From: Pseudobdellovibrionaceae bacterium
GTDB lineage: Bacteria; Bdellovibrionota; Bdellovibrionia; Bdellovibrionales; Bdellovibrionaceae
Direction: 5' to 3'
DNA: 64,000 nt
Assembly (NCBI GenBank): GCA_019637875.1
Contig: JAHBUW010000018.1
Location: 1-64,000 of the forward strand
In this document: positions 8,889 to 17,808 of the stretch, one piece after another
Layout of the letters: the number at the start of each line of letters is the position of its first letter
Numbering within the stretch: position 1 is the first letter of the stretch
Program-made: the position numbers and the translations under genes
Notes under the pieces: model-generated
The model's input: the letters and a program-made list of their open reading frames with translations, nothing else
Told to the model about the DNA's origin: nothing
The model's database searches: none

Positions 8889-9923
8889 CTAGTAATGACC
8901 GAAAACGAGCAGACCGTCGGTCAGGCTGACTTTCAAACTGTGAACTTTTTCAAGCCCTAGCCCACGCATCATACCGAGGACGAAAATCAAGTTCGTGACC
9001 TCGGTCGCCGCATACGCGCTTTTTAACGCCGCATCGTTTTGCCCGATCCCGCGCTCGATCGCCTTTTCCAGATCGTCGGTCCCGTAACTCATCTTCTTCA
9101 TCCGATTCACGAGGCTGGTCGAGTGTACGCCCCCGATGCCGTAGGCCTCGTTGCCGACGGACGCGGGCAGTTTCGCGCGCAGTTCGGTCCCTTGCTTCAG
9201 CGCATGCGTCAGCGCGAGATCCGCCTCTTCTTTGGTCAGCGGATTCGGGGAGGGTCCTTTCTTCTTCGTTTCGCGTAGCAGCCAGTTTTTGAAGCTGACC
9301 GAGGCGATGTTCGATTCAACGACGAGGATCTGCCCGTTTTCCGCCGGCGTCACGAGCTGCTGGCTCCCGCCGCCGATATCCCAGACCAGCGCCTTTTGCC
9401 CCACGCGGGGAAGTTTCGTTTGCGCGGCGTTGTAGCCCCACATTCCCTCTTCCTTCTGGGTGATCAGCTTCACGTTGATGCCCAGCTCGCGGTTCAACGA
9501 CTCGAGGTAGAGCGGACCGTTTGCGGCCTCGCGGAAGGCGGCGGTCGCCACCCCCAGATGCTTGTCGACCTCGAGGTCTTTGAGCTTCTCTTTCATCTGC
9601 GCGATAAAGCGGCGGGCCTCGGCGCGGGTGGTTTCGCGGAATTCCTTTTTCGCCGAGCGGTCTAGATCTTCTTTGAAGTTCGCCTTTTGCGACTCGTCCA
9701 ACAGCACCTTGACGATTTTGAGCTCGCAGGTGTTCACCACGGCCGCCTTCACCTTGACCGAGCCGGAGCCCAAATCCCAGGCGGCACGACGCTCCTCGCA
9801 GGCCGTCGCCGGGTTCGAGGATTTCGTGCCCCCGCCCGCGCAGCCCGCCAGAAAGACCAGCGCCCAAAGCCCTGCGATCAAAAGTCTCCGTCGTTCTGCC
9901 GGTCGTGATGCCGTCCGATTCAT
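8889..9923 (-). CDS. Lipoprotein with Ppx/GppA exopolyphosphatase-like fold
   Basis: The 344-residue product begins with a lipoprotein signal: basic n-region, hydrophobic core, lipobox LAGC with Cys at about 28. The mature part has the two phosphate-loop signatures of the Ppx/GppA (ASKHA) family, AAWDLGSGSVKVKAA near residues 47-61 and VWDIGGGSQQLV near 187-198, and the family's GVATAAFREAANG segment. Family members hydrolyse polyphosphate or pppGpp in the cytoplasm; an exported lipid-anchored form is unusual, so its substrate is unknown. A good ribosome site (GAAGGAG) precedes the ATG. It probably leads an operon with the DUF1304 gene. Confidence 0.8.
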   Translation of the reverse strand: MNRTASRPAERRRLLIAGLWALVFLAGCAGGGTKSSNPATACEERRAAWDLGSGSVKVKAAVVNTCELKIVKVLLDESQKANFKEDLDRSAKKEFRETTRAEARRFIAQMKEKLKDLEVDKHLGVATAAFREAANGPLYLESLNRELGINVKLITQKEEGMWGYNAAQTKLPRVGQKALVWDIGGGSQQLVTPAENGQILVVESNIASVSFKNWLLRETKKKGPSPNPLTKEEADLALTHALKQGTELRAKLPASVGNEAYGIGGVHSTSLVNRMKKMSYGTDDLEKAIERGIGQNDAALKSAYAATEVTNLIFVLGMMRGLGLEKVHSLKVSLTDGLLVFGHY

Positions 9924-10024
9924 GAATTCTCCTTCGCCCTGCCAGCTTTCAAAAAATCCCGGGATCCGTCAATGAAAGACGCTGACTTCGGGTGGGCTTC
10001 GGGCAGAATCAACGGATGGAATCC

Positions 10025-11281
10025 ATGCCGACCCCCGCCGCGACCTCCGCCACTCCGGAAAAACTGAAATTCACGGGCTACCAAAAATTCGTCGTGGCCG
10101 CGCTCGCCTTTTTGCAGTTCACGATCATTTTGGACTTCATGATTCTATCGCCCTTGGGCGCGATCTTGATGCCCGCGCTCAATATCACGACGGCGCAATT
10201 CGGATGGGTCGTTTCATGTTACGCGTTCAGTGCGGGCGTCTCGGGGATTCTGGCGGCGGGATTCGCCGATCGCTTCGACCGCAAGAAGATGCTGCTTTTC
10301 TTCTACACGGGCTTTTTGCTGGGAACTTTGTTCTGCGGACTTGCGCCCGACTACCCTTCGCTTTTGATCGCGCGCACCGTGACGGGACTTTTCGGGGGCG
10401 TGATGGGTTCGATCGTTTTCGCGATCTCGACGGATCTTTTCCCCTACGAGATGCGCGGACGCGTGATGGGCCTTCTGCAGACGGCCTTTGCCGCAAGCCA
10501 GGTCCTCGGTATCCCGTTCTCACTCTACCTTTCGAACTCTCTCGGCTGGCATGCGCCGTTCATCTTGATCGTGGCTTTCGGAGCCGTGGTCGGACTGATC
10601 CTTCTGTGGAAACTTCGCCCCATCAACGGACACTTGGCCTATAAAGCCGAGCGCAGCCCCCTTCGCCACTTGATCCACACCTTGACGCAACCCCGGTACC
10701 TTCAAGGCTTCGCGGCCACCTGCCTCCTGGCCACCGGCGGCTTCATGCTGATGCCGTTCGGCTCCAATTTCCACGTCCACAATCTGGGCGTCAGCCTGGA
10801 CATGCTCCCGGCGATCTACATGGCAACCGGGATCGCTTCGCTGATCCTGGGACCGCTTTCGGGAAAACTGAGCGACACCTACGGTAAATACCGGATGTTC
10901 GTCGTCGGCACCGTCGTCACGGCCCTCGCCTGCTACGTTTACACGCGTATGGGAATCTCTCCGCTGTGGGCCGTCGTCGGCATCAATATCCTGATGTTCG
11001 TGGGCGTGACCGCGCGGATCATCTCCAGCTCCGCACTCGCGTCCGCGCTGCCGCTCGCCCCCGACCGGGGAGCCTACATGGCGATCAGCTCCTCACTGCA
11101 ACAGGTTTCGGGTGGAATCGCGGCGGCCGTCGCGGGCCTGATCGTCGTGCAGAAAAACGACGGACCGCTCGAGCATTTCGATACGTTGGGCGATATCGTC
11201 ATCGTCTCGGCCGTCATCAGCGCGGTTTTGATGTACGGGATCCACCGTTATTTGAAAAATCTGAAAGCGGCTCAGAGCTGA
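10025..11281 (+). CDS. MFS transporter (drug/sugar efflux type)
   Basis: About 418 residues with twelve predicted TM helices. Motif A appears between TM2 and TM3 (GFADRFDRKKML), and ILDFMILSPLGAILMPAL in TM1 is typical of AraJ/CmlA-like exporters. Such proteins expel small molecules by proton antiport; the substrate cannot be read from sequence. Starts at 10016 (MESMPTP) and 10025 (MPTP) are both possible; the latter has a GGATGGA stretch at better spacing. The 3' end overlaps the convergent gene at 11272 by 10 bp. Confidence 0.85.
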   Translation: MPTPAATSATPEKLKFTGYQKFVVAALAFLQFTIILDFMILSPLGAILMPALNITTAQFGWVVSCYAFSAGVSGILAAGFADRFDRKKMLLFFYTGFLLGTLFCGLAPDYPSLLIARTVTGLFGGVMGSIVFAISTDLFPYEMRGRVMGLLQTAFAASQVLGIPFSLYLSNSLGWHAPFILIVAFGAVVGLILLWKLRPINGHLAYKAERSPLRHLIHTLTQPRYLQGFAATCLLATGGFMLMPFGSNFHVHNLGVSLDMLPAIYMATGIASLILGPLSGKLSDTYGKYRMFVVGTVVTALACYVYTRMGISPLWAVVGINILMFVGVTARIISSSALASALPLAPDRGAYMAISSSLQQVSGGIAAAVAGLIVVQKNDGPLEHFDTLGDIVIVSAVISAVLMYGIHRYLKNLKAAQS

Positions 11282-11766
11282 GCTTCGGGCCTTGAAGCCG
11301 CGCGCTTTTTCTTCATTTTCGAACCCGAGCGCGGCTTGAAATCCCCGCCCGGCAGCCCCCATGCGTACTGGTGGGCCAACTGGCCGTCGGTGAAAATGCA
11401 AAGGGTGATCTCTTCCCGAAAGCTCTCGCGGTCGCTCGGGTCCCCGTAACTAAAAATCACGCTCTGACATTCCGCCGTCGTTTCCAGACGGTCAAAGGAA
11501 TGAACCGTGATCGAGGGGTGATTGTTGCTCGCCACCCACATCTGGATTTGCCCGCGATCATCGCGGCCGATCCAGGACATCTCTTGATGGAAAATTTCGC
11601 CGTGTTCGCCGATGGCCGAACTTTGCAGAGCGAGCACCTTGTCGGGAAGTTTCGTGGAGAGCGTCAGCTCTGAACGAAAGGTCTCACGCTCGTGATTCAG
11701 GCCGCGTCCCTCGTACGTTCCCAGCGCCTGCAAGAGCAGTCCCCAAGCCGTATTTGATGAATCCAT
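11272..11766 (-). CDS. Small cytoplasmic protein, probably lipocalin/FABP-like (heme-binding-like family)
   Basis: A 164-residue protein without signal or TM segment. The core begins WGLLLQALGTYEGRG and continues with regularly alternating beta strands, as in the FABP-like/THAP4-type heme-binding barrels; this is pattern recognition only. The last 25 residues are basic (MKKKRAAS). GGGAGG precedes the ATG. The gene converges on and overlaps the MFS gene by 10 bp, so no separate terminator exists between them. Confidence 0.6.
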   Translation of the reverse strand: MDSSNTAWGLLLQALGTYEGRGLNHERETFRSELTLSTKLPDKVLALQSSAIGEHGEIFHQEMSWIGRDDRGQIQMWVASNNHPSITVHSFDRLETTAECQSVIFSYGDPSDRESFREEITLCIFTDGQLAHQYAWGLPGGDFKPRSGSKMKKKRAASRPEAQL

Positions 11767-11858
11767 GCCGCCTCCCGGAAGAACGACAGATCACCATATT
11801 CCGGCGAATCTGTCCACGAGCGGGACGTCCGGTTTCACGTGGCGGTCCTGCGTCCAAC

Positions 11859-12293
11859 TCAAGCGCTCTTAAGGCTCTTTAAACTGAAATTTTCAAGATC
11901 GCGGGCGATCCGACTGCGCATCGGGGCCGCGAAAAGTTTCAAGCGCGCCGTGATCCGCGCCGTAAACTCACGCGGCATATAGGGTTTCGCGATATAGTCT
12001 TCGGCGCCGAGCCCCAGTCCCCGTGAGCGTTCGTCGATCTCGGATTTCGAGGTCAGGAAAACGACCGGAATATGACGCAAGAACTGGTTCTCTTTCAGGC
12101 GGCGGACGAATTCAAAACCGCTGCCGTCCGGCAGCATAACGTCCATTAAGACCATGTCAAAATCCTCGGTCTTCATACGTTCGCGCGCCTCGGAAAGCGA
12201 ACCGGCGACCGTCATCAGATATTGATCACTCAGACAGTTCAGCGCCATGAGTTGGAAGTCTTTTTGGTCTTCGACGAGAAGGATTTTTTGCAT
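11859..12293 (-). CDS. Stand-alone response-regulator receiver protein
   Basis: A 144-residue CheY-like receiver: acidic pair ED at about residues 8-9, phosphoacceptor Asp in LMDVMLPDGSG (about residue 52), Thr in VVFLTSK (about 81) and Lys in YIAKPYMP (about 104). No DNA-binding or enzymatic output domain follows; the last 30 residues are a charged tail. It would be phosphorylated by a histidine kinase encoded elsewhere and act by protein contact. AGGAGG precedes the ATG with good spacing. Confidence 0.9.
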   Translation of the reverse strand: MQKILLVEDQKDFQLMALNCLSDQYLMTVAGSLSEARERMKTEDFDMVLMDVMLPDGSGFEFVRRLKENQFLRHIPVVFLTSKSEIDERSRGLGLGAEDYIAKPYMPREFTARITARLKLFAAPMRSRIARDLENFSLKSLKSA

Positions 12294-12374
12294 GAGTCGC
12301 CTCCTGGGTTAGTCACAGGATAGCGAACGAACGACTTCTTAGGGGTGATGCTTGGTTCTCAAACGCGTTTCAGA

Positions 12375-12419
12375 TTGAGACGGCGGCCTGATTTCCTCGG
12401 TTTTCGACCGCCGCCTCAA
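12375..12419 (-). terminator. Hairpin after the exported-protein gene at 12441
   Basis: Arms TTGAGACGGCGG and CCGCCGCCTCAA (one mismatch) with a 21-nt loop, lying just downstream of the minus-strand gene 12441-12917 and before the receiver gene. No T tract follows, so it may be a weak terminator or an mRNA stability hairpin. Confidence 0.4.
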
Positions 12420-12440
12420 ACGTTCTTAACAATTCAGGCT

Positions 12441-12917
12441 TCAATTCAAAGGCTCCGCAGAGTCCGAAATCTCCTCACACTTGAGCAAATAACGGCGAGG
12501 CGAAGTTCCCGTCGGTGAATCGACATGCAGCGTGAGGGGATCGCTACCACGGAAGCCGCAGCCGTCATTAAAAATGTCGAACGCGCGGAGTGAGCCGATC
12601 CCCGGAAGATCCACGAAATGCCGGAGTTCTTCCGCGCAGCGCGTGCTCATATAGGTTGTCGACCAAGACGTCGCGATGACCGCATCGTTCGCAAAACCGG
12701 CGAAGGTGACTTCGACCGGGGTTTTTGAAGAGCGCCAGAACTCGGGCTCGGGATCGCCGGTGCGTTTGATCTCCAGATCGAAGTCGGGGCCGCGATGGCC
12801 GTCGGCGACCGCCGCGCAGCGAACGTGGGTGGGCGCAGGGCTGAAGATTTGAATTTGGGCTTGGGCATTCGTGGCCATCAGCCAGCCGGCCAAAGTGAGA
12901 ATCAGTTTGTTCATCAT
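12441..12917 (-). CDS. Exported protein of unknown function
   Basis: A 158-residue protein with a clear signal peptide (MMNKLILTLAGWLMATNAQAQ) and four Cys in the mature part (VRCAA, STRCAEE, DGCGF, LLKCEE), consistent with two periplasmic disulfides. The rest is beta-like. A strong ribosome site (CGGAGG) sits five bases before the first of two adjacent ATGs. No family is recognised. It is transcribed divergently from the LysR regulator gene, which often controls its divergent neighbour; that link is inference. Confidence 0.75.
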   Translation of the reverse strand: MMNKLILTLAGWLMATNAQAQIQIFSPAPTHVRCAAVADGHRGPDFDLEIKRTGDPEPEFWRSSKTPVEVTFAGFANDAVIATSWSTTYMSTRCAEELRHFVDLPGIGSLRAFDIFNDGCGFRGSDPLTLHVDSPTGTSPRRYLLKCEEISDSAEPLN

Positions 12918-12987
12918 AAGAACCTCCGTTGAAGAGCGATGTACGCATTTTTCCCCAATTGGTAAAATTCATTGATTTAATGGACCA

Positions 12988-13002
12988 ATCGATTAATTCG
13001 AT
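12988..13002. promoter_or_regulatory. Palindrome before the LysR gene, candidate operator
   Basis: ATCGA-TTAAT-TCGAT is a perfect inverted repeat 4 bp upstream of the lysR-type start and about 70 bp from the divergent gene. LysR proteins commonly bind T-N11-A palindromes in such divergent intervals, and this fits that shape. Binding is inferred. Confidence 0.4.
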
Positions 13003-13006
13003 ATCT

Positions 13007-13861
13007 ATGAGCCTGTCATCGCTCTCGTTGGATGCATTTATCGCCGTCTCGCGGTCGGGGTCGTTTACGACCGCGGCGCGCGAGCTGGGGTTGACCCAGA
13101 GCGCGCTTTCGCAACGGATTTTGAATCTAGAAGGGGACATCGGCGCGGCCGTTTTCGCGCGCGGCGCCCGGGGCGTGACCTTGACCGCACTCGGCGAAAA
13201 GCTCCTGCACTACGCACTTCGCAAAGACCTGATGGAAACGGAGCTCCTGCAGGAGCTCAAAATTCGCCGAGGCCTCACGGAGGTCTCCGGCCATGCCCGC
13301 ATCGCGGGCTTCTCAACCCTCAACGCGAGCCTGCTGGTCCCCGCCCTCGCGGCTTTTCGCGAACGCTATCCCCGCGTGAGCCTGACGATCGAAACTTTGG
13401 AAATCCGCGAAATCGGCCCCGCGCTTCGGCAAGGTCGCGTGGACCTGGCCTTCACGACCGAGAAACCCACCGGCGCGGGTTTGGAATTTGAACTCGTGGG
13501 CCACGAGATGAATGTACAGGTCCGTCGACGCGCGGATCGCACAACCCCCGAAACGTTCCTGGATCATGACGACAAGGACACCACCAGCCTGGAATTCCTG
13601 CGCTTGCAGGGTGTGAAATCTCCGAACCCGCACCGCGATTTTTTAGGCGACATCCACGGCATTCTGGCTGGCGTCCGCGCGGGCTTAGGCACCGCGGTCG
13701 TCCCGCGACATCTGGTGACCGAGGACCTACGGATCGTGCCGGGTCAAAAGGCGATGAAGGTCCCCGTCTATCTGACCTCGATCCGCCAAAGCTACGATCC
13801 CCGTTTTCTGACCGCGCTCAAGGAAAGCTTAAGGGTCTCCATCGCGCGTGCTTTGGGCTGA
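13007..13861 (+). CDS. LysR-family transcriptional regulator
   Basis: A 284-residue regulator with the N-terminal winged HTH typical of LysR (LDAFIAVSRSGSFTTAARELGLTQSALSQRI, split across about residues 7-40) and a C-terminal effector-binding domain (GHARIAGFSTLNASLLVPAL, ILAGVRAGLGTAVVPRHLV). The effector domain is a little shorter than usual. The start at 13007 (MSLSSLSL) was chosen because it fits the family; an upstream ATG at 12980 is possible. Likely target: its own promoter region and the divergent exported-protein gene. Its 3' end overlaps the ClC gene by 33 bp. Confidence 0.88.
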   Translation: MSLSSLSLDAFIAVSRSGSFTTAARELGLTQSALSQRILNLEGDIGAAVFARGARGVTLTALGEKLLHYALRKDLMETELLQELKIRRGLTEVSGHARIAGFSTLNASLLVPALAAFRERYPRVSLTIETLEIREIGPALRQGRVDLAFTTEKPTGAGLEFELVGHEMNVQVRRRADRTTPETFLDHDDKDTTSLEFLRLQGVKSPNPHRDFLGDIHGILAGVRAGLGTAVVPRHLVTEDLRIVPGQKAMKVPVYLTSIRQSYDPRFLTALKESLRVSIARALG

Positions 13862-15226
13862 GGACGGCGCGAGCGTCGCCACCAAACGCTGGGCGACGAA
13901 CTCGTAGAAGCTTTGCTTGGAAATCAGCTTCGAAACCCCCTGGCCGATCATCGCGGCCATCATCAGCGGCAAAATGGATGAATGGCGATCCGTCATTTCC
14001 AGAATCAAAATGAACGCGGTCAATGGCGAATGCGTGAGGGCCGCGAGCGCGGCGGTCATCCCCGCCAGCGCCGCGAGGGGCAGTAGCGTCCCCAGCACAA
14101 AAGTCGCCACCAGACTTCCCGTCGCGCCACCGATCGCGAGGGTCGGCGCGAAAATTCCCCCGGCCCCGCCGCTCGCGAACGTGAGTCCGCTCCCAATGAA
14201 GCGCGCGAACAGATCCGCGGGTGTCGCCACACCTTCACGGAACAGTAGCGGGTCGATCACCTCGCGCCCCGAGCCCATCGTTTTCGGCGTCACGAAAACG
14301 ATCAAAAGGGCGAACAGAAAACCGAACGTCAACGCCGCCAAGGCCTTCGCGCCACGGCTCGTGAACAGAGCGCGCAGCTGAAAAATGTACTTCAGAAACT
14401 GACCGAACAGCGCGCCCACAAGGCCCGCCGACAACGACACCAAAATGACCATGCCGACCTGGCCCCAGGAAAACTCCGCCAGCTTCGGGTAGCCGAAATA
14501 CAGGTACGATCCCATCACAACCTGCGAAATCAAACCCGCGACCACGACCGCGTGCAGGATTCCGGTCCGAAAGAACGAAAGGTGTGATTTCGCAAGTTCC
14601 TCGATCACGTAGGCGATTCCGCCGAGCGGAGTGTTGAAAGCCGCGGCCAATCCCGCCGCGCCTCCGGCGAGAATCATGCCTTGCCGATTGGGAATCTTGA
14701 GCCGCGCGGGGAGGTAACGATTCGTCAAATCGAAGATGGAACCGGCGATCTGCAAGGTCGGCCCCTCCCGGCCGATGGCGCCACCGCCCACCACCGCGAC
14801 GAGCGAACTCGCCACTTTAACCAGGATGATCCGCAATCCCAGAAGCCGCGGGATCACGGCCGCGGCGCCGGGCGTCTCGGTCAACTCGCTGGCGGCCATC
14901 AGCTGCGGAATGCCGCTGCCGTTCGCGTAGGGCGCAAATCGGTCCACCAGCCACCACGACACCAAAAAGAGCGAAGGCGTGATCACGAGGAGACCGTAGC
15001 CCGCGAAAACCAAAAGCTCGGCCGCTAGCAGCTCCGCCCGGTGGAAGATCTGCGCGTAGATGATCGCGGCCAGCGCCGTGGCGGCGCCCGCGATCCAGTA
15101 CGGAAGCGCGCCGAGAAACTTCTGGCGTGCCGAGGCCAGGTGATTGCGCTCGTCAAACAGATCCACGGCGACATGAGCCTGCTGATTCAAACGCGCGCGA
15201 ATTTTTTCTCGCCAGCTCTTGAACAT
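13829..15226 (-). CDS. ClC-family chloride channel or Cl-/H+ antiporter
   Basis: 465 residues with the three ClC selectivity-filter motifs in order: GSGIP (about residue 100), GREGP (about 145) and GGIFAP (about 343). The Glu of GREGP, the gating glutamate, is present. There is no C-terminal CBS domain. Multiple TM helices span residues 45-430. Bacterial ClC proteins exchange chloride for protons in the inner membrane. The ATG at 15226 (MFKSWREK) was preferred to a further upstream start. It overlaps the 3' end of the convergent LysR gene. Confidence 0.9.
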   Translation of the reverse strand: MFKSWREKIRARLNQQAHVAVDLFDERNHLASARQKFLGALPYWIAGAATALAAIIYAQIFHRAELLAAELLVFAGYGLLVITPSLFLVSWWLVDRFAPYANGSGIPQLMAASELTETPGAAAVIPRLLGLRIILVKVASSLVAVVGGGAIGREGPTLQIAGSIFDLTNRYLPARLKIPNRQGMILAGGAAGLAAAFNTPLGGIAYVIEELAKSHLSFFRTGILHAVVVAGLISQVVMGSYLYFGYPKLAEFSWGQVGMVILVSLSAGLVGALFGQFLKYIFQLRALFTSRGAKALAALTFGFLFALLIVFVTPKTMGSGREVIDPLLFREGVATPADLFARFIGSGLTFASGGAGGIFAPTLAIGGATGSLVATFVLGTLLPLAALAGMTAALAALTHSPLTAFILILEMTDRHSSILPLMMAAMIGQGVSKLISKQSFYEFVAQRLVATLAPSSAQSTRDGDP

Positions 15227-15300
15227 ACCGGCCGTTCTACTCCCCTCTGCCGCGCAGGGCAAGACGTTGATTCCCCTGCCCGCGAGCCTAGCATGAAGCC

Positions 15301-15888
15301 ATGTACCGAATCTACGGCTCGACCCGCTCTCCTTTCGCGCGCATCCCGCGGCTCTTCATGATCCAGCATGGGATCCCGTTTCATTTCGAAGTCATCGACT
15401 TTCTTGATTCACGCGAAGAGGCGGCACGTTTAGCGTCACTCACGCCGATCAATAAAGTCCCGTTTCTCGAGGACGGCGCGCAAATCTATTACGATTCGCG
15501 CGTGATCATGAACCACCTCATGAAAAAGCACGAAATCCCCGCGCTCTCTGCCGATGACGAGAACCGCGTGACCGCGATCTATTCGCTGATGGATTCCCTG
15601 GTGCATCTGTTTCTGATGCGTCGGAACGGTTTCGACGTCGATTCGCCCAACGTCTTCATTGACCGTCTGAAGGCGCGCGTCCCCGCGGCGCTCGAGTTCA
15701 CGCGGGCGTGGAGCGCGAGCCTTGATCCCGACCGGGCGGAGGATTGGAATTACGCTTCGATGAGTCTGTACGCCGCGCTCTTCTGGGCCGATGCGCGAGG
15801 GCTTCTGAAATTGGCCGACGAGCCCGCGCACGCCGCCTTCCTGGAGCGCTTCGCGAAAAGACCGGGTATCACTGAGACCGGATTTTAG
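15301..15888 (+). CDS. Glutathione S-transferase-family protein
   Basis: A 195-residue protein with an N-terminal thioredoxin-like GST domain: YGSTRSPFARIPRLF with the catalytic-region Ser, NKVPFLEDG with the cis-Pro, and YDSRVIMNHL, the glutathione-binding Ser-Arg. The C-terminal helical domain is present but short. Substrate is unknown. Its stop overlaps the stop of the HxlR remnant on the other strand (15885). Confidence 0.85.
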   Translation: MYRIYGSTRSPFARIPRLFMIQHGIPFHFEVIDFLDSREEAARLASLTPINKVPFLEDGAQIYYDSRVIMNHLMKKHEIPALSADDENRVTAIYSLMDSLVHLFLMRRNGFDVDSPNVFIDRLKARVPAALEFTRAWSASLDPDRAEDWNYASMSLYAALFWADARGLLKLADEPAHAAFLERFAKRPGITETGF

Positions 15889-16137
15889 GACTTTTTCGTT
15901 TTGTCGAATTTGTCCCGCGCCCGCTTCACTTGATCCCAGTGGTCCGTCACCCATTCCAAAAGCCGGTCCATGGGCTTCATGAGTTCAAGACCCAAGGGGG
16001 TCAACTCGTATTCGACCTTGGGAGGGACGACCGGAAACACCTCACGTGTGACGAGCCCGTCGCGTTCGAGTGACCGGAGCGTGGACGTCAGCATCGTCTG
16101 CGAGATGCCATAGAGGTTTCGTTGCAGCTCTGAAAAA
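15885..16137 (-). pseudogene. C-terminal remnant of an HxlR-type transcriptional regulator
   Basis: About 84 codons match the second half of HxlR winged-helix regulators: RFSELQRNLYGISQTMLTST, RDGLVTREV, VPPKVEYELTPLGLEL. The N-terminal part that normally carries the redox-sensing Cys and first helices is absent, and no start codon with a ribosome site lies before RFSELQ. The upstream sequence instead belongs to an hmuT-like gene, so a deletion fused the two. The exact junction lies near 16131-16143. Confidence 0.75.
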
Positions 16138-16762
16138 CGTTCGCGCCCCCCGCGGCCTCGATCAGGTAATGGGGACCCGTCGCGTTTCCGTAAATCCGTC
16201 CCGAGGCGGGGCCATGCGCGTAGAAGAAAAAGACTTTGGGCTTCGTCTTCGCGCCCGCGCGGACTTTGTCTTCGACTTTTTTGATGGCGGCAGTGAAGCG
16301 TGCGATCTCGGCCTGCCCTTTTTCTTTTTGCCCCAAAACTTCGGCGATGGTGGTCACGCGACGTTTGTAGCCTTCGATCCCCCCTTTGTCCGAAGCTTCG
16401 AGTATCAGCACCGGCACCTTCGCCGAGCGCAGCTGCTGCACGGAGGCGGGCGGCAAGTTCTCTTCGGTCGCGATCACGAGATCGGGCTTCAGGCTGATCA
16501 TGCCTTCCACACTGGGACGATACGGATGCCCGACCTTTTCGATTTTTTCGACCGCGGCCGGGAACTGCGCACCGGCATCGACGCCGACGATGCGCGCACC
16601 TTCCCCCAAGGCGAAGATGATCTCCGTCGTGGTCGGATTGATCGCGACGATCCGTTTCGGATTCTCGATCGTGATCGAGGTTTGGTCGTAACCGGTGACG
16701 GTGACCGCTTCGGCGAGCGGCGACAAAGAAAGGGCGAAGGCAATCACGAACATCCAGCGCAT
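16088..16762 (-). pseudogene. Haemin ABC transporter substrate-binding protein (HmuT-like), truncated at the 3' end
   Basis: The frame gives 224 residues: a signal peptide (MRWMFVIAFALSLSPLAEA), then a periplasmic-binding fold close to HmuT (RIVAINPTTTEIIFALGEG, GHPYRPSVEGMISLKPDLVI, GPHYLIEAAGGANVF). HmuT proteins bind haem and pass it to HmuUV. After GGANVF the similarity stops abruptly and 14 residues of out-of-frame hxlR sequence follow, so the last 60-70 residues are lost. No hmuU or hmuV gene is nearby. A good ribosome site (GAGGAGA) precedes the ATG, so a truncated protein may still be made. Confidence 0.75.
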
Positions 16763-16902
16763 GGGGTATCTCCTCTGCGCATCTGGATAATGTGAGCAAG
16801 ATTCAGATTCAATCTTCCGACGGCGGGGGCGGAAGTTGCGACCCGAACGCAATTCAAGTGAAAATCACTTAAGAATCTCCATCCTCTTTCCACGAAAGAC
16901 GC

Positions 16903-17331
16903 TTAGTTTTTCGCCAGATCCAGAAGACCGTCCGCCTGGATCTTCAAGTACGGATTCCAGGCCACTTCCCAGAAATGTCCATCCAGATCTTGGAAGTAAC
17001 CGCTATGGCCGCCCCAGAAAACGTCCTGCGCGGGCTTCACGATCTTGGCGCCGCAACTCACCGCCCGTTCAAGCAAGGGCGCGACCTCTTCCTTCGTGCG
17101 CACGTTGTGTGCGAGCGTCACCCCGCGAAAGCCCTGCCCTTCACCCGACACCGTCACGTCGTGCGCGAGGTGCTCCCAAGGGAACAGCGCAAACAACCAA
17201 CCCCCTTGATCGTAAAAAGCGATCTTCGAAGAGTCTGCCTCGGTCGGATGCCAGCCGAAGAGCTCATGGAAGAAGCTTTTCGATTTCTCCAGATCCCGAA
17301 CGCCCAAGGTGACGATATTCAAACGTTGCAT
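16903..17331 (-). CDS. VOC-superfamily (glyoxalase/bleomycin-resistance-like) protein
   Basis: A 142-residue two-module VOC protein: NIVTLGVRDLEKSKSFFHEL at the start and GGHSGYFQDLDGHFWEVAWNP near the end, where the terminal Glu is the usual metal ligand. Members bind a divalent metal and act in isomerisation, epimerisation or antibiotic binding; the substrate is not predictable. It lies 9 bp after the end of the DoxX-like gene on the same strand and is probably co-transcribed. Confidence 0.85.
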   Translation of the reverse strand: MQRLNIVTLGVRDLEKSKSFFHELFGWHPTEADSSKIAFYDQGGWLFALFPWEHLAHDVTVSGEGQGFRGVTLAHNVRTKEEVAPLLERAVSCGAKIVKPAQDVFWGGHSGYFQDLDGHFWEVAWNPYLKIQADGLLDLAKN

Positions 17332-17340
17332 GCCGACTCC

Positions 17341-17706
17341 TTACGCAGGCCGCAGTTTCAAACGGCCGTAGGCGATGAAAGCCCCGATCGCGGCCACGAC
17401 CAACCAGTACATGACGGGAGCGTGATCCGGCTCTCCGGAAAGAAAGTGGATCACGCAGAATAAAATCATCTCGAATGAAACGAAAAGTGCGGCGTGGGGA
17501 ATCCACTTGCGCATGGAATGCACGAACAAAGGGACGACCAGCAAAAGCGCGGCGAGGATTTCCGGCACACTGAGCCCCAACCAAACCGCATTGGGAAGCA
17601 GGGCGAGCGAAGGCACCGTCTGCTCTGAATTCGAGAACTTCCAAAGCGCTCCCGCCAAGGTGTGAAATCCGAAAAGACCTTGCAGAACCCAAAGCAGAAT
17701 GTTCAC
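17341..17706 (-). CDS. DoxX-like four-helix membrane protein
   Basis: With the GTG start at 17706 the product has 121 residues and four hydrophobic helices; GGAGG stands five bases before this GTG, which decides the start. LQGLFGFHTLAGALWKF and LGLSVPEILAALLLVV resemble the DoxX/DUF4267-type membrane fold. The C-terminal half contains IHFLSGEPDHAPVMYWL. Function in this family is poorly known. It precedes the VOC gene in the same direction. Confidence 0.7.
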   Translation of the reverse strand: MNILLWVLQGLFGFHTLAGALWKFSNSEQTVPSLALLPNAVWLGLSVPEILAALLLVVPLFVHSMRKWIPHAALFVSFEMILFCVIHFLSGEPDHAPVMYWLVVAAIGAFIAYGRLKLRPA

Positions 17707-17808
17707 CGGGACCTCCGCAAAAATTGTAACGGGAACTCGTCGCCAATTCCATCCCAATTCCAGACAAATTGAATTGAGAAGCTCGACACAACCCGATAGA
17801 ACGCCCAA

